DNA of 64,000 nucleotides from contig NZ_CP108080.1 of assembly GCF_036181745.1 (NCBI RefSeq), positions 2,356,001-2,420,000 of the forward strand, written 5' to 3'. This stretch comes from Streptomyces sp. NBC_00259. Lineage in GTDB: Bacteria; Actinomycetota; Actinomycetes; Streptomycetales; Streptomycetaceae. Below the pieces are notes generated by a model. That model did no database searches. It worked only from the letters and a program-made list of their open reading frames with translations, and was not told where the DNA came from. Position 1 is the first letter of the stretch. Each line of letters opens with the position of its first letter. The translations under genes and the position numbers were made by a program. Below are positions 1-8,574 of this stretch, one piece after another.

Positions 1-628
1 GGTCCTGGTGGGCCGCAACCCCGAACGGCTGCAACAGGCCGCGCACGAGCTCGAACCCCTCGGCACGGCGACGTTCGACGCCACGGACACCGAGCGCGTC
101 GAGCAGTTCTTCGGGGATCTTCCCGGTCCGGTCGACCATGTGATGGTCACCGCCGGTGGCCCCTTCTACATGCCCCTGGAAGGCATGGACCTCGCGGCCG
201 CCTCACGAGAGTTCGAGCAGCGTCTCAGCATGACGCTCGGGATCGCCCTCCACAGCCGCGGCAAGGTCCGGGCCGGCGGCACCCTGATCTTCATCGGAGG
301 CACCGGCGGTCGCCGTCCCACTGTCGGCCTTTCCGTCGTGTCCGCCCTCACGGCGGCTCTGTCCGCCCTCATCGCGAACCTGGCGCTCGAACTGGCGCCG
401 GTCCGGGCGAACCTCATCGCCGCGGGCTTCGTCGACACTCCCCTGTCGGCCTCGCTCCTGGGCGATCAGCTCGACGCCCGACGTGCGGAACTGCGCGCCA
501 CGCTCCCCATCCGACGGGTCGTCGGCCCGGCGGACGTCGCCGCCCTGGCCGTACACATCATGTGCAACGACGCGCTCACCGGCGGAACGTACGACATCGA
601 CGGCGGCCAGCAGCTCCTCCCCAAGTGA
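1..628 (+). CDS. SDR family oxidoreductase, 5' truncated by window edge, atypical active site
   Basis: The reading frame is open from the left edge, and the visible protein starts inside the Rossmann fold (VLVGRNPERL, the usual end of beta-2), so the glycine-rich cofactor loop lies outside the window. The C-terminal half follows the short-chain dehydrogenase pattern: NLALELAPVRANLIAAGFVDTP, then a final GGTYDIDGGQQL. Where classical SDRs carry the catalytic YxxxK, this protein reads roughly SVVSAL, so both Tyr and Lys appear to be missing. It could be a non-classical SDR or a pseudo-enzyme. The family call is firm; the substrate cannot be told. Confidence 0.85.
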   Translation, partial: VLVGRNPERLQQAAHELEPLGTATFDATDTERVEQFFGDLPGPVDHVMVTAGGPFYMPLEGMDLAAASREFEQRLSMTLGIALHSRGKVRAGGTLIFIGGTGGRRPTVGLSVVSALTAALSALIANLALELAPVRANLIAAGFVDTPLSASLLGDQLDARRAELRATLPIRRVVGPADVAALAVHIMCNDALTGGTYDIDGGQQLLPK

Positions 629-707
629 CAGCCCGGGGAAGCCGGTGGACGGCCAACTGCCGCACGCCGTCGGAAGCCTTGTCAGTGGCCCCGCCTAGTC
701 TCCGGCC

Positions 708-1208
708 ATGAGCATGATCGGTGAGTACCTGCGCGTCACGGCCGTCGAACTCGACCGGGCGATCCAGAACCCTGTCTGGGCCCTGGACTTCGTCGAAGAG
801 GTCGAGGACCGCGAGGAGGAGTCGACGCCCACCCCGGCCGAGGCGCGCCGTTTCAGCACGTACAAGACCTGGGACATGCTCCGCTTCCTGCTGGCGCGCA
901 CCGGGTTCCCCGTGTACGTGATCCATGGTGAGGAGCCCTTCGCCGAGGACGAGGACTGGGGATACGGGCCACCGAGGTACCTGCGGCCCGAGCGGGTGCG
1001 GCTCGCGGCACAATCTCTCCTCACCGTGACGTACGACCGACTCATCGACGACGTGGACCGTGCGGACCTGACCAAGGCCGCGGTGTACCCGCAGGGATGG
1101 GACGGTCCCGGAGCGCTCGAGTGGGGGCGCCACTGGTACGGCGGCCTGACGCAGTTCTTCGAGGCCGCCGCTGCGGCGGATGACGCCATGCTCATCTGGC
1201 TCGACTGA
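708..1208 (+). CDS. DUF1877 (YfbM-like) family protein
   Basis: This 166-residue protein opens with MSMIGEYLRVTAVELDRA, the typical start of the DUF1877/YfbM family. It is rich in acidic and aromatic residues, has no signal peptide or membrane segment, and is probably cytosolic. The family's function is unknown. No Shine-Dalgarno precedes the ATG. A TAGTCT box (696-701) ends six bases upstream, which suggests a leaderless transcript starting at the ATG. The gene stands alone, convergent with the GNAT gene downstream. Confidence 0.85.
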   Translation: MSMIGEYLRVTAVELDRAIQNPVWALDFVEEVEDREEESTPTPAEARRFSTYKTWDMLRFLLARTGFPVYVIHGEEPFAEDEDWGYGPPRYLRPERVRLAAQSLLTVTYDRLIDDVDRADLTKAAVYPQGWDGPGALEWGRHWYGGLTQFFEAAAAADDAMLIWLD

Positions 1209-1285
1209 CGGGGGCAGGGCCGAGCGGATGCACTCGGCTCGGGAACCACAGGAGGTCACAACCGTCGGCTGCTTCGTCTACGAAC

Positions 1286-1756
1286 TCACCGATCGGGGAA
1301 GGTGAGCCGCAGGACGATCTCGCCGTCGTCGATCTCCCCGGTGGGCTCGAACCCGAACTTCTGGTAGAAGGGCCACGGTTCGCCGTCGCCGGGCTCGTAG
1401 CTGGTCAGCAGCTCGGTGGCGCCGTCCGCGCGAACCAGGGCGGCGATCTGCGCAAGCGCGTCCCGGCCGATGCCTCGCTTCTGGTACCGCTTGTCGATGA
1501 GGAGGCGCCACAGGAAGTGCCGTCCCTTGTAAGGACCGGCCGGCGGTTTCCACGACAACATCACGAAGCCGACCGGCTCGTCACCACGGTAGACGGCGCG
1601 GTACCAGGGATTGGCCTCCGGCGTCTTCGCCGCATCCTTGAGCGACCTGGACACGGAGGCGACGAACTGCTTCTGGTCGCGTCGGACGCGAAGTGCACGA
1701 ACGGCATCCCAGTTGTCGTCGGTGACCTCCCGTAGCTGCACGCCTGGGGACTCCAT
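1286..1756 (-). CDS. GNAT family N-acetyltransferase
   Basis: The 156-residue product is a single GNAT domain. The acetyl-CoA pyrophosphate loop is visible as RYQKRGIGRDAL (Q/RxxGxG/A type), preceded by beta-4 (HFLWRLLIDKRY) and followed by the late motif PFYQKFGFEPTGE. The acceptor is unknown; small-molecule or protein amines are typical. I chose the ATG at 1756 because AAAGGGG lies about 8 nt upstream on the coding strand. The open frame extends further upstream, but that part has the look of non-coding sequence. Confidence 0.85.
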   Translation of the reverse strand: MESPGVQLREVTDDNWDAVRALRVRRDQKQFVASVSRSLKDAAKTPEANPWYRAVYRGDEPVGFVMLSWKPPAGPYKGRHFLWRLLIDKRYQKRGIGRDALAQIAALVRADGATELLTSYEPGDGEPWPFYQKFGFEPTGEIDDGEIVLRLTFPDR

Positions 1757-2053
1757 GCCACACCCCTTTCTGCATCCGTCAACTGCGCCGTCCAGGTGCG
1801 CGTTGCGTACGCGTTGCCTACGCGGTGTGTACGCGGTGTGTACGCGTGGTCGAGGACGCCACGTTGATCGTCTCGCAGCGTATGCGACCCAGCCGATCCG
1901 GAACGGGACTGGCACGCCGGGCCGCGACATGGCGCGCCGCGGCCGGGATCGTTGGCAACCTTCCCAGGTGTGCGGCGGTCTTACCGGGCGTCTTGTTCGG
2001 AGGATCAGCCTCAGTCGACTCGTACGGGTAAACCGACCGAAAGGGCGTACTCC

Positions 2054-2311
2054 ATGGTGCTCGATCCGAACTTCTGCCTGGACGTTCCGGAGGGATTCGA
2101 CGATTCGGACGCGGAAACCGGGGTGCATCCCATGGCGAGGAAGCTGTTCCCCGCCAGAACTGCCGCGGACGCCTTCAAGAAAGCCCATGAGTGGGTGCGG
2201 GATCACAGGATCCGCCTGTCCGACGTGTCGTGGGACTTCTTCCATGACGAGGACGAGCCCTATTGCCTGAGCATCTATTTCACGTTCGAGCTGGATACCG
2301 AGGAATCCTGA
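2054..2311 (+). CDS. small acidic hypothetical protein
   Basis: An 85-residue soluble acidic protein (MVLDPNFCLDVPEGFDDSD...) ending FELDTEES. It has good third-position GC and a clear AAAGGG ribosome-binding site at 2040-2045, so I regard it as real. I recognise no domain. Aromatic and acidic residues cluster in the C-terminal half (WDFFHDEDEPYCLSIYF). Its last codons and stop lie inside a 16-bp tandem duplication. Confidence 0.7.
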   Translation: MVLDPNFCLDVPEGFDDSDAETGVHPMARKLFPARTAADAFKKAHEWVRDHRIRLSDVSWDFFHDEDEPYCLSIYFTFELDTEES

Positions 2312-2328
2312 CACCGAGGAATCCTGAC
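2297..2328. repeat. 16-bp tandem duplication over a stop codon
   Basis: The unit ACCGAGGAATCCTGAC occurs twice back to back (2297-2312 and 2313-2328). The TGA stop of the upstream small gene is inside the first copy and is duplicated in the second. It is one of several stop-associated tandem repeats in the window. Confidence 0.9.
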
Positions 2329-2386
2329 CACGACGGGAACCTCGGTGGACCGGCCGGTCGTTGGTCCGGGTGCGCCGTTCAAGCGA

Positions 2387-4855
2387 TCAGCGGCCGGATG
2401 CACGGGCGAGGTCCGCCTCGGCCCAGACGACCCTGCCGCCCCGCGCCGGGCGAGTGCCCCATCTGCGGGACAGTTGGGCGACTTTGGCGAGGCCGCAGCC
2501 GTGCTCGTCGACGATGCGCGCGTCACACACACGCGGGGTGGAGAAGTCGGCATCGGACACTTCGACGGTCAGGACCTGGTGCTGGATCAGGCGCAGGCGA
2601 ATCGGGCCGGTGCTGTGGCGGACGGCGTCGGCGACCAGTTCGCTGACGATCAGCTTCACGGAGCCCGCGAGACCTTCCAGGCCCCATGAGGTCAGCTGAT
2701 CGGCGGCGAGGTTCTGGGCGCGGTGGACGACGGTGCCGTCACCGGGCAGGGTCCAGGAGGCGACCTGGGCCGGGCTGAGCGCGCGGGTGCGGACCAGGAG
2801 CAGGCTGGTGTCGTCGCACGCCGCCTGACCCTGGACGGGCTCCAGCGCGCGGGTGCAGAGCTCCTCCAGGGACAGATCCGGTTGTGCCAGGGCGGTGCCC
2901 AGACGGTGCATTCCCTCGTCGATGTCCTGGCCGCGGGCCTCGATCAGGCCGTCGGTGTACAGGGCGATGAGACTCCCCTCGGTCAGTTCCAGCTCCACGG
3001 CCTCGAACGGGACCCCCAGCCCGATGCCGAGTGGAGCCCCGGTGGGAAGGTCGGGGAAGGTCACCTGGCCCTGCGGGTCGACGATCGCGGGCGGGGGGTG
3101 CCCGGCGGCTGCCATGGTGCACTTCCGGGTGGCCGGGTCGTACACGGCATACAGACAGGTGGCTCCCTCCACCGCGGTGCACTCGTCCGGAGCGTCGGCG
3201 TCTGCTTCCGCCAGTCGCTGGACCGTGTCGTCGAGGCGGGCGAGCAGTTCGTCGGGGGGCAGCTCCATGTCGGCGAGCGTGCGGACCGCGGTGCGGAGCC
3301 TGCCCATGGTCGCGGCGGCGTCGAGGCCGTGGCCGACCACATCGCCGACGACAAGGGCCACGCGGGCGCCGGACAGCGGGATCACATCGAACCAGTCGCC
3401 CCCGACGCCCCTGTCGATGTCGGCGGGCAGGTAGCGCGACACCGCCTCGACGGCCGCACCGCCACGCAGGCGGTGCGGGAGCAGATTGCGCTGGAGCGCG
3501 AGTGCCGCGGTCTGCTCGCGGCTGTACTGACGGGCCTTGTCCAAGGACACCGCGGCGCGACTGACGAGCTCTTCGGCCAGCAGCAGATCGGCCTCCTGGA
3601 ACGGCGCCGGATTCTCGTTGCGGATGAACACCGCCGTGCCCAGCAGGACGCGCCGTGCGCGGATGGGGACGATCATCACGGAGTGCATGCCGGTCTCACG
3701 GATCCTCTGCGCCAGTGCCGGCGACTGGTCGATCCACGAACCCGGAGAGGTGTCCACCTTCGACTCCAGACTGGACCTGCCGGTGCGCAGGACCTCGGCG
3801 ATGGGCGAGGCGGGCGGTACGAGTACGGTCTCACCGCGCTCCCACACGGCTTCCGGGATCCCCTGATGGATCGAGGCCACGCCGGCACGCCGGAGAACGG
3901 GGAGGCGCTGGCCGATCGAGCCGATGCGCACCGGGGGCCCCTCGCCGAACGGGACCGACTGCTCCAGGTCCACGGCGACGAAGTCGGCGAACAGGGGCAC
4001 GGCGAGATCGGCCAGTTCCTGACCGGTCTGCATCACATCCAGGCTGCTGCCCAGGCGTGTGCCGGCATGCCCGAGAACGGCCAGGCGCTCGCGCGCCCGC
4101 CGGCTCTCGGCGACGTCGACGCTGATGGTGCACACGCCCAGCGCTCGGCCGTCGGCGCCCAGGAGACAGGAGAACGAAACCGCGTACGGGCGTTCCTCAC
4201 CCCGACTCGTCGGCAGCCACGTCCGGTACTCGTGGACCTTGGTGCTCCCGCTCCTCAGCACCCGCCGCATCACCGCCTCCGTAGCCTCGGTCTCGACACT
4301 GGGCCACGCGTCGGTGATCCCGACTCCGAGCCGCCGGTCACGGGAGATGCCGTCGCGGCTCTCCATCGCGTCGTTCACCCAGGTGCAACGCAGCTCCAAG
4401 TCACGTATCACGACGCCGATCGGCGCGCGGTCAAGGATCGATCCCTGCACCGATGCGCTCACCGCGTCCCCGGACGGCACGCCGAGGTCGGTCACCGTCA
4501 CAAGCCAGCGTGCTGCTCCGTCCTGCCCCTGCAGAGGCGAGATCCGCAGGCAGACGTCGAGCACGCGGCCGTCCCGATGGCGCACCGCCGTCGCGCCCGA
4601 CCAGCCGTTCCGGGCGCGGCACTGCTCCACGAACGCCGACATCGTCGACGCTGCACCGAAGGACGGCAGGACGAGTGCGGCGGACCGGCCCACCACCTCG
4701 TCGGCGGAGTATCCGACAAGGTGCTCGGCGGCCTCCGTCGACGCGACCACCGTCCCCTGCTCGTCGAGCAGCACGAACGCCGTATCGGATATGTCAGACG
4801 CATGCATCTGCCTACCGAGCGTCACTCGCTCGGCACTGATCGTGGTACTCGTCAT
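2387..4855 (-). CDS. PAS-PAS-GAF-SpoIIE phosphatase with C-terminal RsbW-type ATPase domain (copy 1)
   Basis: An 822-residue multidomain regulator. In order: PAS (about 20-125), a second PAS (140-255), GAF (270-440), a PP2C/SpoIIE phosphatase (460-690, with the GGDWFD metal-binding motif near 483 and GDVVGHG) and a C-terminal HATPase_c_2 domain (700-815). Proteins of this type usually act in partner-switching control of anti-sigma-factor antagonists, with sensing by PAS/GAF. In the kinase domain the expected N-box ELVTNAVRH reads ELVADAVRH, so the magnesium-binding Asn is replaced and kinase activity is doubtful. The start at 4855 matches the paralogue and has GAGG about 11 nt upstream. An ATG at 4894 lacks a good site. 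It shares a tandem duplication with the next gene. Confidence 0.85.
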   Translation of the reverse strand: MTSTTISAERVTLGRQMHASDISDTAFVLLDEQGTVVASTEAAEHLVGYSADEVVGRSAALVLPSFGAASTMSAFVEQCRARNGWSGATAVRHRDGRVLDVCLRISPLQGQDGAARWLVTVTDLGVPSGDAVSASVQGSILDRAPIGVVIRDLELRCTWVNDAMESRDGISRDRRLGVGITDAWPSVETEATEAVMRRVLRSGSTKVHEYRTWLPTSRGEERPYAVSFSCLLGADGRALGVCTISVDVAESRRARERLAVLGHAGTRLGSSLDVMQTGQELADLAVPLFADFVAVDLEQSVPFGEGPPVRIGSIGQRLPVLRRAGVASIHQGIPEAVWERGETVLVPPASPIAEVLRTGRSSLESKVDTSPGSWIDQSPALAQRIRETGMHSVMIVPIRARRVLLGTAVFIRNENPAPFQEADLLLAEELVSRAAVSLDKARQYSREQTAALALQRNLLPHRLRGGAAVEAVSRYLPADIDRGVGGDWFDVIPLSGARVALVVGDVVGHGLDAAATMGRLRTAVRTLADMELPPDELLARLDDTVQRLAEADADAPDECTAVEGATCLYAVYDPATRKCTMAAAGHPPPAIVDPQGQVTFPDLPTGAPLGIGLGVPFEAVELELTEGSLIALYTDGLIEARGQDIDEGMHRLGTALAQPDLSLEELCTRALEPVQGQAACDDTSLLLVRTRALSPAQVASWTLPGDGTVVHRAQNLAADQLTSWGLEGLAGSVKLIVSELVADAVRHSTGPIRLRLIQHQVLTVEVSDADFSTPRVCDARIVDEHGCGLAKVAQLSRRWGTRPARGGRVVWAEADLARASGR

Positions 4856-5133
4856 CGAGCTGTCGTCCTCGGGTGGCTGGGGAATAGGCGACATGGAGGT
4901 AAATTTACCCCTTTGGGACCCATTGACCGGATGGTGCTCTTCTCTGTGACAAGCGCTGCAGCCGTGGCTGATGGCGGTTCGGTCAGGAAAGCCCACTGGC
5001 GGGCCGCGAGGCAGGCGCAGCACGTGGACGGCATGCGACGACCCTCCGCGATGAGACGGCCACCCCAGTGTCCAGAGGTGCCGGGATCGGCCACCTCACG
5101 TGCGTGGACGTCGGCGCCCCGACGGGCAATCGA

Positions 5134-7641
5134 TCAGCGGTCGCAGGCGCCGGATGCGTGGGCAAGGTCCGCCTCGGCCCAGACGACCTTGCCGCCGCCC
5201 GGTATCGGGCGGGTGCCCCATCGGCGGGACAGCTGGGAGACCAGGAAGAGGCCACGACCGTTCTCATCGGACGTACCCGCGTTACGCGGACGCGGGGAGC
5301 AGGCGTCGGTATCCGACACTTCCACGGTCAGGACCTGGTGCCGGGTCAGACGCAGATCGATCGAGCCGGTTCCGTGCCGGACGGCGTTGGTGACCAGCTC
5401 GCTGACGATCAGCTTCGTGGAGTCCTCAAGACCTTCCAGACCCCATTCGGCCAGCTGACGGGCTACCAGGTTCCGGGCGCGGCGGGCAGTGGTGTCGTCG
5501 CTCGGCAGTGTCCAGGAGGTGACCTGGGCCGGGCCGAGCGCGCGGGTGCGGACCAGGAGCAGGCTGGCGTCGTCGAACGCCGCCTGACCTCGGGCAGGTT
5601 GCATCGCGCGGGTGCAGAGGTCTTCCAGGGAAGGATTCGGTTGTGCCAGGGCAGTGCCGAGACGGCGCATCCCCTCCCCGATGTCGTCCTCGCGGGTCTC
5701 GACCAGGCCGTCGGTGTACAGGGCGATGAGACTCCCCTCGGGCAGTTCCAGCTCGACGGCCTCGAAAGGGACCCCCAGCCCGATGCCGAGCGGGGCTCCA
5801 GTGGGAAGGTCGGGGAAGGTCACCCGGGCCTGCGGGTCGATGATCGCGGGCGGGAGGTGCCCGGCCGTTGCCATGGTGCACTTCCGGGTGACCGGGTCGT
5901 ACACGGCATACAGGCAGGTGGCACCCACCACCGTGGCACCCTGGTGCGGGTCATCGGTGTCCTCTTCCGCCAGTCGCTGGACGGTGTCGTCGAGACGGGC
6001 CAGCAGTTCGTCGGGGGGCAGCTCCATGTCGGCGAGCGTGCGCACCGCGGTGCGGAGCCTGCCCATGGCCACCGCGGCGTCGAGACCGTGCCCGACCACA
6101 TCGCCGACGACGAGGGCCACCCGGGCACCGGACAGCGGGATCACATCGAACCAGTCGCCCCCGACACCGCGGTCCACATCGGCGGGCAGGTAGCGCGAGG
6201 CCGCCTCCACCGCCACGCCTCCCCTGAGATGGCGTGGGAGCAGACTGCGTTGGACCGCGAGAGCCGCGGTGTGCTCGCGCGCGTACTGGCGCGCGTTGTC
6301 CAGCGACACCGCGGCGCGGCTGACGAGCTCTTCGGCCAGGAGCAGATCGTCCACCTGGAACGGCACGGGATTCTCGGTGCGGATGAACACCGCCGAGCCC
6401 AGTAGCGTGCGCCGGGCGCGGATGGGCACGACCATCGCGGAGTGCATGCCGGTCTCACGGATCTTCTGCGCCCGCACCGGGTCCCGGTCGATCCATGAGC
6501 CCGGAGCAATGTTCAGGACCGGCACCATGTGTGACCTGCCGGTGCGCAGGACGTCGATGAAGGGCGAGGCGGGCGGTACGTGAACGTGCTCACCGCGCTC
6601 CCACGCGGCTTCCGGGATCCCCGGGCGGGTCGAGGCCACGCCGGCCCGCCGGAGAACGGGGAAACGCTCGCCGATCGAGCCGATGCGCACCGGGGGCCCA
6701 TCTCCGAACGGGACCGACTGCTCCAGGTCCACGGCGACGAAGTCGGCGAACAGGGGCACGGCGAGATCGGCCAGTTCCTGCCCGGTCTGCATGACATCCA
6801 GGGTGCTGCCCAGGCAGGTGCCCGCCTCCCCGAGAACCGCCAGGCGCTCGCGCTCCTGCCGGCTCTCGGTGAGATCGACGCTGATGACGCACACCCCCAG
6901 TCCTCGGCCGTCGGCGCCCTGGAGGCAGGAGAACGAAACCGCGAACGGGTGCTCCTCACCCCGACCCGTCGGCAGCCACGTCCGGTACTCGTGGACCTTG
7001 GTGCTCCCGCTCCTCAGCACCCGCCGCATCACCGCCTCGGCCACTTCGGCCTCGATACCGGGCCACGCGTCGGTCATCCGGGATCCGAGCCGCCGGTCAC
7101 GGGAGATGCCGTTGTGGCTCTCCACCGCGTCGTTCACCCAGGTGCAACGCAGCTGCAGGTCACGGACGACGACGCCGATCGGCGCGCGGTCAAGAATCGA
7201 TCCCTGTACCGATCCGTTCCCCACTTCCCCGGACAGCGCGCCCATGTCGGTCACGGACGCAAGCCACCGCGTCCCTCCGTCCTGCCCCCGCACCAACGAC
7301 ATCCGCATACAGACGTCGAGCATGCGACCGTCCCGGTGGCGCACCGCCGTCGCGCCCGACCAGCCGTCCCGGTGGCGCACCGCCGGCGCGCCCGACCAGC
7401 CGTCGCGGGCACGGCACCGCTCGACGAACGCCGACGCTTTCGCGAAGGACGGCAGTACGCGTGCGGCGGACCGACCCACCACCTCGCCAGCGGAGTATCC
7501 GACGAGCTGCTCGGCGGCCTGCGTCCACGCGACCACCGTCCCCTGCTCGTCGAGCAGCGCGAACGCCGTGTCGGAAACGTCAGATGTGTGTATCTGCCTA
7601 CCGAGTGCGACTCGGTCGGTGCTGATCGTGGTCTTAGTCAT
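5134..7641 (-). CDS. PAS-PAS-GAF-SpoIIE phosphatase with C-terminal RsbW-type ATPase domain (copy 2)
   Basis: An 835-residue paralogue of the gene at 2387-4855 with the same domain order. The SpoIIE motifs (GGDWFD, GDVVGHG, YTDGL) are intact. Unlike copy 1, the kinase-like domain keeps the canonical N-box ELVTNAVRH and G-box ENGRGLFLV, so this copy should be the competent one. The first PAS region carries an extra 12 residues from a 36-bp in-frame tandem duplication (GWSGAPAVRHRD repeated as GWSGATAVRHRD). The ATG at 7641 has GAGGT 7 nt upstream. Both copies have their own similar upstream region, so they are probably separately transcribed. Confidence 0.87.
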   Translation of the reverse strand: MTKTTISTDRVALGRQIHTSDVSDTAFALLDEQGTVVAWTQAAEQLVGYSAGEVVGRSAARVLPSFAKASAFVERCRARDGWSGAPAVRHRDGWSGATAVRHRDGRMLDVCMRMSLVRGQDGGTRWLASVTDMGALSGEVGNGSVQGSILDRAPIGVVVRDLQLRCTWVNDAVESHNGISRDRRLGSRMTDAWPGIEAEVAEAVMRRVLRSGSTKVHEYRTWLPTGRGEEHPFAVSFSCLQGADGRGLGVCVISVDLTESRQERERLAVLGEAGTCLGSTLDVMQTGQELADLAVPLFADFVAVDLEQSVPFGDGPPVRIGSIGERFPVLRRAGVASTRPGIPEAAWERGEHVHVPPASPFIDVLRTGRSHMVPVLNIAPGSWIDRDPVRAQKIRETGMHSAMVVPIRARRTLLGSAVFIRTENPVPFQVDDLLLAEELVSRAAVSLDNARQYAREHTAALAVQRSLLPRHLRGGVAVEAASRYLPADVDRGVGGDWFDVIPLSGARVALVVGDVVGHGLDAAVAMGRLRTAVRTLADMELPPDELLARLDDTVQRLAEEDTDDPHQGATVVGATCLYAVYDPVTRKCTMATAGHLPPAIIDPQARVTFPDLPTGAPLGIGLGVPFEAVELELPEGSLIALYTDGLVETREDDIGEGMRRLGTALAQPNPSLEDLCTRAMQPARGQAAFDDASLLLVRTRALGPAQVTSWTLPSDDTTARRARNLVARQLAEWGLEGLEDSTKLIVSELVTNAVRHGTGSIDLRLTRHQVLTVEVSDTDACSPRPRNAGTSDENGRGLFLVSQLSRRWGTRPIPGGGKVVWAEADLAHASGACDR
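7329..7400. repeat. 36-bp in-frame tandem duplication within SpoIIE copy 2
   Basis: Units 7329-7364 and 7365-7400 match over 36 bp with one visible difference (CGCCGT versus CGCCGG). It adds exactly 12 codons to the end of the first PAS domain and is absent from copy 1, so it arose after the gene duplication. Confidence 0.92.
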
Positions 7642-7830
7642 CGCGTGACCTCGGATCGCTTGGCAATGGGCGACATAGGGATATATGAGAGATTTGTCTC
7701 TTACTGGAAAGGGACCGAATCGTGCTCTGCCCTGTGACAACGTCGCAGCCGTGGCTGATGCCGATTCGGTCATGCAAGCCCGCTGACACGGGCGGCGAGG
7801 CGGGCGCAGCACGTGGACGGCATGCGTGCG

Positions 7831-8048
7831 GCAGCGTGCCGTAGCCCGGGATGGAGGAGCACCCGCCGTCAGCTCCGCGAACAGCGATCAATTCGCAGAT
7901 CAATCAGCGGAGCGGCGCCACGAAGAGCGGGGCGGCCACTCCCCCGGAGCCACCGGCGGCAAGTGGAGCCACACCCCACTCTTCCGGGCCGCCGAACAAC
8001 TCTCGGAGCGGCTTTGGGCGGGAGCCGCCATGGGGCGAGAGAGCATGA
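7831..8048. other. Intergenic stretch left of the IS remnant
   Basis: No coding sequence is supported here. Short open frames have mixed codon use and no ribosome-binding site. Together with the transposase remnant and the stretch 8376-8574 it forms a gene-poor gap of about 0.75 kb, consistent with decay around an old insertion. Confidence 0.5.
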
Positions 8049-8375
8049 ACCCTTGCGCTGGCCGCGAATCGGGTCGGCTCCTGGCCTGCCCGCGACAGCC
8101 CGATCTTGGCCCGCAAGAAGTCGTCCATCACCCGGCGCTGGGTGAAGAACGACAGGCTCAACCACACCGGATACCTGTGGGCCTTCGCCTCGCTCCGAGC
8201 CTCGGCCGGAGCCAACGCCCATTACCGGCGACGACGCGAGGTCGGCGACTGGCACGCAGCTGCCCAACGCAATCTCTTCAACCGCATGATCGGCCAGCTC
8301 TTCCACTGCCTTCAGCACCGCAAGCTGTTCGAAGAAGACACCGCGTTCCCCATCGCTATCACCGCCGCAGCTTGA
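8049..8375 (+). pseudogene. IS110-family transposase C-terminal remnant
   Basis: Frame 8106-8375 encodes RRWVKNDRLNHTGYLWAF, then ASLRASAGANAHYRRRR and a tail NRMIGQLFHCLQHRKLFEE. This is the C-terminal part of an IS110/IS116/IS902-type (DEDD plus Ser) transposase. The N-terminal catalytic half is absent: in-frame sequence upstream of 8049 is interrupted by a stop and is unlike the family. The bases after the stop (GCTTGACGCGTTGGCATCGTGAGGTGTCTAA) resemble the usual right end of Streptomyces IS110 elements, so the element's right end is near 8400. It is inactive. Confidence 0.72.
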
Positions 8376-8574
8376 CGCGTTGGCATCGTGAGGTGTCTAA
8401 AGCCGCGAAACCGACCGCCCAGGCACAGCGGGCTGCTGTCCACCGCACAGGTGTCCCTCGGCTCTAGCCGCGCGGCGAGCGGATGAGGCTCTCTGAAATT
8501 CCTCGCCCGGTTTGCTCAGGAGTGGCACAGACTTGCTCGCTGAAGCTCCCCATACGGGGAGTCACACCGGAGCA

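Larger units (their letters stand above)
2387..7830. repeat. Tandem gene duplication of a 2.7-kb unit
   Basis: Two head-to-tail copies span about 2387-5040 and 5134-7830. Similarity covers the whole coding region and continues about 180 bp upstream of each start: the landmark GCAGCCGTGGCTGATG and a shared GCAGCACGTGGACGGCATGCG occur in both. The offset grows from 2747 bp at the stop ends to 2787 bp upstream, partly from a 36-bp insertion in copy 2. The boundaries are approximate. Confidence 0.85.

Noticed and set aside
4892..5023. Upstream start sites for SpoIIE copy 1 (ATG 4894 or the frame to 5023)
   Set aside because: No Shine-Dalgarno precedes ATG 4894, and copy 2 starts at the equivalent of 4855 with a good GAGGT site.
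2723..5458. Open frame of about 911 codons antisense to SpoIIE copy 1, and similar long antisense frames over aceE (26723-29545) and the PRTase operon
   Set aside because: These are the usual antisense shadows of high-GC genes. Their composition is Arg/Gly/His-rich without motifs, whereas the opposite strand encodes recognisable families.
7826..8467. 213-codon frame covering the IS110 remnant region
   Set aside because: It is out of frame with the recognisable transposase segment and shows no family features.
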